Shown here: piece by piece, positions 58,619 to 64,000 of the stretch
Numbering within the stretch: position 1 is the stretch's first letter
Layout of the letters: every line of letters begins with the position of its first letter
Assembly: GCA_001295775.1 (NCBI GenBank)
Contig: LJIA01000017.1
Location: 62,001 to 126,000 of the forward strand
DNA length: 64,000 bases
From: a beta proteobacterium AAP99
GTDB lineage: Bacteria; Pseudomonadota; Gammaproteobacteria; Burkholderiales; Burkholderiaceae_C
Reading direction: 5' to 3'
Position numbers and translations under genes: made by a program
The notes under the pieces: model-generated
The model's input: the letters and a program-made list of their open reading frames with translations, nothing else
Told to the model about the DNA's origin: nothing
Databases searched by the model: none

Positions 58619-59524
58619 TCAATGTGTGGGTCGCTTATCCGGCAGGGGAATGAACTCCGTTTCGCCAGCGACCTGCCCCATGCGCTGGGCGGCCCAGTCG
58701 TCTGCGGCCTGCAGGATGCGCTCCTTGCGGCTCGAGACGAAGTTCCACCACATGTGGCGGTGGCCATCGATTGGTGCGCCGCCGATCAGCACGCATTGCG
58801 CCGGGCCGGCAGCACTCACGCGCACGGTGGCCCCCGCAGCGAGTACGCCCAGGGTGCAGGCGGGCAGGGGCTCGCCGTCGATCAGCAGGTCGGCGTCCAC
58901 ACAGTAGATGGCACGTTCCGTGTTGGCGGAATTGGCACTGGGTGCGAGCGTGAGGCTGCCGGCTGCCGGGAAGCGGATGTCCAGATACAGGGTGGGCGCA
59001 AAGATGTTAACGGGCGAGGTGCAGCCAAAACCCGTGCCGATCAGCACCCGGATCTGCGCGTCATCGAACACCACGCCAGGGATGGCGTGGGCCGGGGTGT
59101 GTTCGAAGCTCGGCTCCGTTTCCTCGTGCGCCACGGGCAGCGCGGCCCAGAGCTGGATGCCATGGCTGCGCCGGGTGATCTGCCGCAGATCGTCCGGCGT
59201 GCGTTCTGAATGCACCACGCCACGGCCGGCCGTCATCCAGTTGATGGCGCCCGGCTCGATGCGCTGCACGCTGCCCACGCTATCGCGGTGCATCATCGCG
59301 CCTTCAAACAGGTAGGTGACGGTGGCCAGGCCGATGTGCGGGTGGGGCCTCACGTCATGGTTGTCGGCCGGGTGCTGCTCGACGGGGCCGAAGTGGTCGA
59401 AGAACAGGAAGGGGCCGACGCTCTGGCGCTGGGCTGCGGGCAGCAGGCGGCGCACGAGGAAGCCGCCGCCGAGGTCTTTGCTGTGCCCCTTGAGAGCGAG
59501 TTCGATGCTGGATGGCGCGCTCAT
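58619..59524 (-). CDS. Pirin family protein
   Basis: 301-aa bicupin. It contains FLFFDHFGPVEQHPADNHDVRPHPHIGLATVTYLFEG, in which three His residues and a Glu bind the metal, and HSERTPDDLRQ; the second cupin is around HMWWNFVSSRKERI. Bacterial pirins include quercetin dioxygenases and redox regulators; which applies is not clear. The start overlaps the end of the upstream reductase by 4 bases. Last gene of OsmC-reductase-pirin. Confidence 0.93.
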   Translation of the reverse strand: MSAPSSIELALKGHSKDLGGGFLVRRLLPAAQRQSVGPFLFFDHFGPVEQHPADNHDVRPHPHIGLATVTYLFEGAMMHRDSVGSVQRIEPGAINWMTAGRGVVHSERTPDDLRQITRRSHGIQLWAALPVAHEETEPSFEHTPAHAIPGVVFDDAQIRVLIGTGFGCTSPVNIFAPTLYLDIRFPAAGSLTLAPSANSANTERAIYCVDADLLIDGEPLPACTLGVLAAGATVRVSAAGPAQCVLIGGAPIDGHRHMWWNFVSSRKERILQAADDWAAQRMGQVAGETEFIPLPDKRPTH

Positions 59525-60147
59525 GGTGTGCTCCCGAGTTGGCGGGTTGTGCTGACGAGGGCCTGGCAGATGGCTGTGACCGTCTTCTGCTGGCGCTCGT
59601 CGATCAATTTGCCTTCAGCAAAGGCTTCATTCGCGCGCCCCACGGCCAGCTGTTGCGGCAGCACAAGCATGTTGAGGTAGCCGAGCACGTCACGGGCGTG
59701 GAAGAGGGCGCGCATGCCGCCCAACGGCCCCGGCGAGGTCGCCATGAGCGCCGCCGGCTTGTTGGCGTACAGCGCCACGCCGCTGCGCGCGGGGTCCGCC
59801 GGGTTGGCGCGGGAACACCAGTCCAGCGTGTTCTTGAGCAGCGGCGGGATGGAGCCGTTGTATTCCGGCGTGACGATCAGGAAGCCGTGCGCCTGCGCAA
59901 ACAGCTGCTGCAGCGCCACCACCGGCGCGGGCAGGCTGCCCTGGGCAAGTGCGGCGGCTTCTTCGTCACCGTGGTACAGGGGCAGGGGGTGATCATTCAG
60001 GTCTAGATGCATGACCTGCGCGCCGGCGGCCTGCAGCGGCGCCACGCAGGCCAAGGCCAGACGTTTGGAGAGCGCGTCGCGCCGGGCGCTGGCGGCAAAC
60101 AGCGCGATCACCGGGGTCTGCGCGGGCGTGTCGGCGGCAGTATGCAT
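59521..60147 (-). CDS. NADPH-dependent FMN reductase family protein
   Basis: 208-aa flavodoxin-fold oxidoreductase. It has IALFAASARRDALSKRLA at the N-terminus (FMN phosphate loop) and TPEYNGSIPPLLKNTLDWCSR, the YNGS..P..LKN..DW signature of the ArsH/WrbA-like NADPH:FMN or quinone reductase family, followed by GPLGGMRAL. It may reduce quinones or FMN. Overlaps the pirin gene by 4 bases; the OsmC gene is 3 bases upstream. Confidence 0.92.
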   Translation of the reverse strand: MHTAADTPAQTPVIALFAASARRDALSKRLALACVAPLQAAGAQVMHLDLNDHPLPLYHGDEEAAALAQGSLPAPVVALQQLFAQAHGFLIVTPEYNGSIPPLLKNTLDWCSRANPADPARSGVALYANKPAALMATSPGPLGGMRALFHARDVLGYLNMLVLPQQLAVGRANEAFAEGKLIDERQQKTVTAICQALVSTTRQLGSTP

Positions 60148-60150
60148 CGC

Positions 60151-60585
60151 TCAGGCAGTGGGTGCGGTGTCGGCCAGGGTGGTCGTGATCTCGGTGGTGA
60201 CCTTGGTCATGAGCTTGTGCACGGGGCACTTGTCAGCCACGGAGAGCAGCTCGCGGCGCTGGGCGTCAGTCAGATCGCCGGTGACAAACAGCTCGGCCGC
60301 GAGGCGGTAGGTGCCTTCGCGCTCGGCGCTGCCGTCGCGGGTCACGCGCACCTGGATGTCATCGACCGGGATGCCCTTCTTCTTCGCGTACCAGAGCACG
60401 GTGAGTGCCTTGCAGGCGCCCAGGGCGCTGTCGTAGAGGTCGTGCGGGTCCGGGCCGGTGTCGCCGCCGCCGTCGGCCACGGCAATGTCGGTGGGCAGGA
60501 TGTGGTCGCGCACATGGACGATGTGGCGCATGCCGCCGGTGCGGTCGCGCAGAACCTGGACGGTGGGCGAGGTCTCGTTGCTCAT
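60151..60585 (-). CDS. OsmC family protein (peroxiredoxin-like)
   Basis: 144-aa OsmC/Ohr-type hydroperoxide-detoxifying protein. It has the two conserved Cys: one in YDSALGACKALTVLWYAKK and one in VADKCPVHKLMTK. The cysteine pair is the redox centre; lipoamide or other thiols reduce it. First of three genes (OsmC, FMN reductase, pirin) packed with no gaps, all consistent with oxidative or electrophile stress. Confidence 0.93.
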   Translation of the reverse strand: MSNETSPTVQVLRDRTGGMRHIVHVRDHILPTDIAVADGGGDTGPDPHDLYDSALGACKALTVLWYAKKKGIPVDDIQVRVTRDGSAEREGTYRLAAELFVTGDLTDAQRRELLSVADKCPVHKLMTKVTTEITTTLADTAPTA

Positions 60586-60792
60586 TGGAAGGCTCCGGAG
60601 GGGTCGCGGGGCGCGCGGGGGCGCATGTCGCGGCAGTTCGTGGTTGAGGCGGCTTGGGCCGTTTTACCCGAGGCGCATCACGGGGGTGCAATGACGCAGC
60701 AGCGGTCTGGCATACGGCCTGTGCGCCACACAAGATCGGGGCAGCCTGCGGGAAGGCAAACGCCCGCACGGCCAAGGGCGGCAAGCTAAAGG

Positions 60793-60823
60793 CAAACGCC
60801 CCGGTACGAGACTGGGGCGTTTG
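60793..60823. terminator. Hairpin between OsmC operon start and ahpD
   Basis: CAAACGCCCC (60793-60802) pairs perfectly with GGGGCGTTTG (60814-60823), 11-base loop. On the minus strand it lies 219 bases after ahpD and is followed by CCTTTAGC, so it may end the ahpCD transcript ahead of the OsmC promoter. The rest of the 456-base spacer 60586-61041 contains a palindromic repeat and no gene that I can see. Confidence 0.65.
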
Positions 60824-60905
60824 GGCGGGCGCTTGAGGAGGAGATACAGGCGCTACGTATGCTTTTTGGATGACCGATAGTGTTGCTTCATGAATGTGTC
60901 GACAT

Positions 60906-60938
60906 GCCACTTTCCGCATGCTGGATGCGGAAAGTGGC
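60906..60938. repeat. Palindromic repeat copy 4 (most perfect)
   Basis: GCCACTTTCCGCAT (60906-60919) and ATGCGGAAAGTGGC (60925-60938): 14-bp perfect arms, 5-base loop GCTGG. Its complement shares GCATCCAGCATGCGGAAAG with copy 1 at 13.3 kb. Located between OsmC and ahpD. Confidence 0.82.
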
Positions 60939-61041
60939 TATTTCCTCATTCAAAAATTCAACGGCCGAAAACAATCAAATCCAGTATTCATGCGCTTCTT
61001 CAGAGCATCCGGCTCGAAGAAGCGCCGCAGGCAGCACGCAA

Positions 61042-61554
61042 TCAGCGAGCGTTCAGCACCTGCGCAGCGGCGTTCACCACGGCGGCGATGCGGCCGATGT
61101 CGCGCAGTTGCTGGGCGGTGAGGCCTTCGGTCTTGAGCAGGTCGTAGTGGCTCTTCACGCAGAAGTGGCACTTGCCGACGATGCTGGCAGACAGTGCGTA
61201 GCTCTCGAACTTGGCCTTGCTCACGCCGCCGTGGCTGGCGTAGGCGGTCATGCGCAGCTCGGCCCGCTGGGTCTTCAGGTCGGCGTCGTCGGCCACTTCG
61301 ACGTAGGGATACCAGACGTTGTTCATGCCCATGAGCGAGGCGGCCGTCAGGGCGGCGTTGCGCTCGGCCTCCGGGGTGGCGGCGGCAAAGGCGTCAATCA
61401 GGAGCTTGCTCTTGGCAGCAAACGCGGCGGCCAGGGCCACGGCGGTGGCGTCTTCGGCAGCCAGGCTGGAGCGGCCGACCACGGAATCCAGGTTCAGGCG
61501 GATGTCCTTGGCAAAGTCAGGAATCTGATCCTTGATCGACTGGAGGAATTCCAT
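61042..61554 (-). CDS. ahpD: Alkyl hydroperoxide reductase-associated AhpD-like protein
   Basis: 170-aa member of the carboxymuconolactone decarboxylase/AhpD family. The redox motif CHFCVKSH (CxxC plus a proton-relay His) is complete, in the context SASIVGKCHFCVKSHYDLL. Begins MEFLQSIKDQIPDFAKDIRLNLDS. AhpD recycles AhpC in organisms that lack AhpF; no ahpF gene is in the window. It follows ahpC by 79 bases, with a terminator-like hairpin between. Confidence 0.93.
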   Translation of the reverse strand: MEFLQSIKDQIPDFAKDIRLNLDSVVGRSSLAAEDATAVALAAAFAAKSKLLIDAFAAATPEAERNAALTAASLMGMNNVWYPYVEVADDADLKTQRAELRMTAYASHGGVSKAKFESYALSASIVGKCHFCVKSHYDLLKTEGLTAQQLRDIGRIAAVVNAAAQVLNAR

Positions 61555-61583
61555 TGTGATTTCCTATTGATTGGGTCTGAAAA

Positions 61584-61611
61584 ATGCCCGGAAGCTCGCG
61601 CCGCCGGGCAT
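61584..61611 (-). terminator. Hairpin between ahpC and ahpD
   Basis: ATGCCCGG / CCGGGCAT stem with a 12-base loop. Read on the minus strand it comes 22 bases after the ahpC stop and is followed by TTTTT, so it looks like an intrinsic terminator that would make ahpD expression partial. Confidence 0.65.
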
Positions 61612-61633
61612 GTTTGACACGAGCCGTCCTGAG

Positions 61634-62182
61634 TTACAGGGTGGCGCCGCCGGCCGAGCGGTTGCAGGGGCAGAGTTCGTCGGTCTGCAGGCCATCGAGG
61701 ATGCGCAGGACTTCCTCGGGGCTGCGGCCCACGTTCAGGTTGTTCACGCTGACGTGCTGGATGGTGTTGTTGGGGTCGACGATGAAGGTGGCGCGCAGGG
61801 CCACGCCGGCGGCCTTGTCACGCACGCCGAGCTGGTCCACGAGGCTGCCGGTCACGTCGGCAAACATGTAGTGGTTCAGCTTGGAGAGGTCCTTGTGCTC
61901 ACGGCGCCAGCCGAGCTTGCAGAACTCGTTGTCGGTCGAGCCGGCCAGCAGCACGGCGTCGCGGTCGGCAAAGTCCTTCTGCAGCTTGGCGAAGCCGACG
62001 ATCTCGGTCGGGCACACGAAGGTGAAGTCCTTCGGGTAGAAGTAGATGATCTTCCACTTGCCCGAGAAGGACTTCTCGGTGATCTCTTCGAACGCGCTCT
62101 GACCGTTCTCTTCGTGGTTGTTGAAACCGGGCTTCACGCCCACGACGCTGAATGCTTCGACCTTGTCGCCAATCGTCTTCAT
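61634..62182 (-). CDS. ahpC: Alkyl hydroperoxide reductase AhpC-type peroxiredoxin
   Basis: 182-aa typical 2-Cys peroxiredoxin. Peroxidatic Cys in YPKDFTFVCPTEIVGF, resolving Cys in DELCPCNRSAGG. It reduces peroxides with electrons from AhpD in this arrangement. The start ATG gives MKTIGDKVEAFSVVG, as in AhpC of the mycobacterial/betaproteobacterial group; the upstream in-frame reading is not conserved. GAAGGAGG (minus strand, GGAAATGC...CTTC context) is not obvious, so the start rests on homology. A 240-base spacer upstream carries a hairpin and a dyad. Confidence 0.94.
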   Translation of the reverse strand: MKTIGDKVEAFSVVGVKPGFNNHEENGQSAFEEITEKSFSGKWKIIYFYPKDFTFVCPTEIVGFAKLQKDFADRDAVLLAGSTDNEFCKLGWRREHKDLSKLNHYMFADVTGSLVDQLGVRDKAAGVALRATFIVDPNNTIQHVSVNNLNVGRSPEEVLRILDGLQTDELCPCNRSAGGATL

Positions 62183-62292
62183 GGAATTGCTCCGAAAGTG
62201 TTGATTTGAAGGAGGGGAAATGCTTCGGTGCCACCGCTCGCTGCAGCCCGCTCCACGCTCCGAAAATCGGGGCCGGGCCGTCGACTTCAAGC

Positions 62293-62320
62293 AAAAGCCG
62301 CGTTTTTCGACGCGGCTTTT
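62293..62320. terminator. Hairpin upstream of ahpC (end of sensor-kinase operon)
   Basis: AAAAGCCGCG (62293-62302) pairs with CGCGGCTTTT (62311-62320) with an 8-base loop TTTTTCGA. Reads as a terminator on the minus strand for the two-component operon; it could also lie in the ahpC leader. Confidence 0.7.
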
Positions 62321-62349
62321 GGTGCTCCTGCAGCGGTGCAAACACACCA

Positions 62350-62370
62350 CATAGCGAATCTTACGCTATG
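62350..62370. promoter_or_regulatory. 21-bp dyad upstream of ahpC
   Basis: CATAGCG-N7-CGCTATG. Each half contains ATAG or CTAT, reminiscent of OxyR half-sites, but the full four-part OxyR spacing is absent. It is 168 bases before the ahpC ATG, with the 62293 hairpin between. Possible regulator site; weak evidence. Confidence 0.4.
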
Positions 62371-62422
62371 GAAAACTGCTTAATCATTGGATTTTGCTAC
62401 TGCAACAATAGCTGCTCAAAAA

Positions 62423-63766
62423 TCAGGCAGCCGGCAGCAGCAGGGTGGCTGTAAAGCCTTCACCCTTGCGGCTTTGTAACAGCAGCCGCCCCCCTTGCTG
62501 CTGTGCAATACGGTCCACGATCGCAAGGCCAAGGCCCGCGCCGCTGGCGTTGGTGCGGGCGGCATCGCCGCGCTCGAAGGGGCGGGTCAGGCGGTCGAGG
62601 TCTTCCGGGTCCACGCCGGGGCCGTGGTCGCGAACTGCAAGACGCACCCAGCGCTTCTGCCCGGGCTTGAGCGTCTTGCCGGGCTTGTCCGGCTCCAGGC
62701 TCAAAAGAATCTCCACACTGGCCGTGCCCTCCTTGGGGCGGCCATAGCGCAGCGCGTTCTCGATGAGATTGGTGAGCGCGCGTTCGATCGCATTGAGATC
62801 TCCGCGCACGGCGGCATCGGCGTGGGTGGGGCGGGCCACCACCTTGCCGCGAGGATCATTGGCATAGCGGTCGCCCAGCTTGAGCACCAGCGGCGCGAGC
62901 ACGGTGTCCTGCTCGGTGCTCACGGTGGGGCGAGCGATGTCGATGAACTGGCCGACGATCGAGTCCATCTGCGCCAGATCGGTTTCAAAGCCGGAGCGTG
63001 CGTTGGCGTCCAGCCCGGCGAGTTCCAGTTCGAGTCGCATGCGCGTGATCGGCGTGCGCAGATCGTGCGAGATCCCCGCCAGCATCAGCTTGCGCTCTTC
63101 CTCCACCTTGGACAGCGCCGTGACCATGTCATTGAAGCTGCGGTTAACCAGCGCAATCTCGTTGGGGCCATCGACCGGCAGCGGCCGGGGCGTCTTGCCG
63201 ATCGCCACCCGTTCGGCGGCGCGTGCCAGCTCGCGCAGCGGTCGCGTCACAAAGCTGGTAATCAGCACGGCGCCGACGATGGCCAGCAGCAGCGCACCGA
63301 AACCCCAGAAGATCCAGGCGAGACCGGGGTTGCGCTCCAGACGCTCACGTTCCAGGCGCAGCCAATATTGGTCGGTTTCGATCGTGAAGCTGATCCATAC
63401 GCCGGGCAGGCCATTGACGGTGCGTGCGAAGGTGGTCTGCGTGCCCAGCGAGCGAGTGACGTATTCGATGAAGCGCTGGGAGAGCAGATCGCCGCTGGGC
63501 GGCTCGATCTTGTCGGTGGGTTCCACCAGATAGACCTGCACGCGCTCGTTTTCCTGCAGCTCGGCCAGAAAGGCCTGACGGCCGATCGGGTCCGCGTAGA
63601 CCAGCGCAAAGCGGGTGAGGTTGACGATCGCCACGACCTGCTGCGCCAGCTGACGGGCGCGCGGTTCCAGATCCAGCGTGCGGAAGCTCTGGCCGACCAC
63701 CAGCAGGCTGGCCGCCAGCAGCGCCAGCAGCAGCAGCAGGGTGCGGGCAAAAAAGGACAGTCGCAT
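62423..63766 (-). CDS. Sensor histidine kinase, EnvZ-like
   Basis: 447-aa inner-membrane sensor kinase. Two helices (LLLLLALLAASLLVVGQSF and FWGFGALLLAIVGAVLITSF) flank a periplasmic domain of about 120 residues. HAMP follows the second helix; the H-box LAGISHDLRTPITRMRLEL has the autophosphorylated His; then N-box LTNLIENALRYGRP, G1 VRDHGPGV and G2 GAGLGLAIV. Its overall plan and H-box are like EnvZ. Start is the ATG at 63766: the alternative extends 25 residues into the coding end of the response-regulator gene. Partner is the OmpR-like gene upstream. Confidence 0.9.
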   Translation of the reverse strand: MRLSFFARTLLLLLALLAASLLVVGQSFRTLDLEPRARQLAQQVVAIVNLTRFALVYADPIGRQAFLAELQENERVQVYLVEPTDKIEPPSGDLLSQRFIEYVTRSLGTQTTFARTVNGLPGVWISFTIETDQYWLRLERERLERNPGLAWIFWGFGALLLAIVGAVLITSFVTRPLRELARAAERVAIGKTPRPLPVDGPNEIALVNRSFNDMVTALSKVEEERKLMLAGISHDLRTPITRMRLELELAGLDANARSGFETDLAQMDSIVGQFIDIARPTVSTEQDTVLAPLVLKLGDRYANDPRGKVVARPTHADAAVRGDLNAIERALTNLIENALRYGRPKEGTASVEILLSLEPDKPGKTLKPGQKRWVRLAVRDHGPGVDPEDLDRLTRPFERGDAARTNASGAGLGLAIVDRIAQQQGGRLLLQSRKGEGFTATLLLPAA

Positions 63767-63809
63767 CAGGCGCGGCTGCTCTCTGGTCGGCTCGGGGGCT
63801 CGGTGTGGT

Positions 63810-64000
63810 TCAGGGCGTCGGGATGAAGACGTAACCCACACCCCAGACGGTCTGGATGTAGGCGGGCTTCGAGGGGTCGGTCTCGATCAGCTTGCGCAGG
63901 CGGGAGATCTGCACGTCGAGGCTGCGGTCAAAGGCCTGCAGTTCACGGCCGCGCGCCATTTCCATGAGCTTCTCGCGAGAGAGGGCCACGCGGGGGTGGC
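63810..64000 (-). CDS. OmpR-family response regulator, C-terminal part (5' truncated by window edge)
   Basis: Last 62 residues of an OmpR/PhoB-type regulator: VALSREKLMEMARGRELQAF, RSLDVQISRLRKLIETDPSK and IQTVWGVGYVFIPTP form helices 2-3 and the wing of the DNA-binding domain. The start and receiver domain lie right of the window. A 43-base gap separates it from the EnvZ-like kinase gene, so the pair is an OmpR-EnvZ-type two-component system. Confidence 0.9.
   Translation of the reverse strand, partial: HPRVALSREKLMEMARGRELQAFDRSLDVQISRLRKLIETDPSKPAYIQTVWGVGYVFIPTP

Noticed and set aside
62350-62370. Full OxyR operator at the ahpC upstream dyad
   Set aside because: Only two of the four ATAG/CTAT elements are present and the spacing is 11, not 7; kept only as a weak dyad.

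Overview
The window is ordinary-density chromosomal DNA of a high-GC betaproteobacterium, most likely order Burkholderiales. The rpsF-priB-rpsR-rplI-dnaB order, the smc-zipA-ligA run, the dapC-dapD-pilU-dapE-prmB run and the serB/mfd/isp neighbourhood all point there. Genes are closely packed with many 4-base ATGA overlaps, and several starts are GTG or TTG. I see no tRNA, rRNA, CRISPR array, IS element or prophage.

Layout. 1-9.1 kb: tail of an RND efflux pump, GST, SH3-domain protein, VOC protein, lexA with its own SOS box, DUF2784 membrane protein, a patatin/beta-barrel phospholipase, and a Ser/Thr kinase fused to a universal-stress domain beside a metallophosphoesterase. 9.1-12.6 kb: ribosomal/replication operon rpsF-priB-rpsR-rplI, then dnaB behind a small group of DnaA-box-like sites. 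12.6-23.6 kb: DUF47/PhoU-like protein, a phosphotransferase/histidine phosphatase/crotonase-like run, a short FimV-like protein, a kinase-HDOD-GAF fusion, a CoA-transferase and an ABC-F protein. 23.6-29 kb: lysine/diaminopimelate genes dapC, dapD, dapE interleaved with pilU and prmB. 29-37.4 kb: smc, zipA-like, ligA and an S10 carboxypeptidase without a signal peptide. 37.5-49 kb: type-2 glutamate-cysteine-ligase-like enzyme with a cation/proton antiporter, MTIP phosphorylase with an HDOD protein, OmpA-like protein, serB, a Sel1-repeat protein and mfd.

49-58.6 kb is the most distinctive part. A RlaP-type nucleotidyltransferase sits between mfd and a fused ispD-ispF gene. After a repeat-rich spacer and a few envelope genes comes a compact locus (about 53.7-58.6 kb): a structured leader, a 102-aa ORF with a strong Shine-Dalgarno site, an overlapping HExxH protein that resembles the alpha-ketoglutarate-HExxH peptide beta-hydroxylases of RiPP pathways, a TPR-winged-helix-BTAD regulator, and an exported 189-aa protein of unknown family closed by a strong terminator. 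This is the best candidate for an undescribed system here.

58.6-64 kb is a redox-stress block: pirin, NADPH-dependent FMN reductase and OsmC in one run, then ahpC-ahpD, then an EnvZ-like sensor kinase and the tail of its OmpR-like partner at the right edge.

A dispersed palindromic repeat built around CCACTTTCCGC / GCGGAAAGTGG occurs in intergenic spacers near 13.3, 51.2-51.4 and 60.9 kb, with a degenerate relative at 37.5 kb; three of the four spacers lie between convergent genes.
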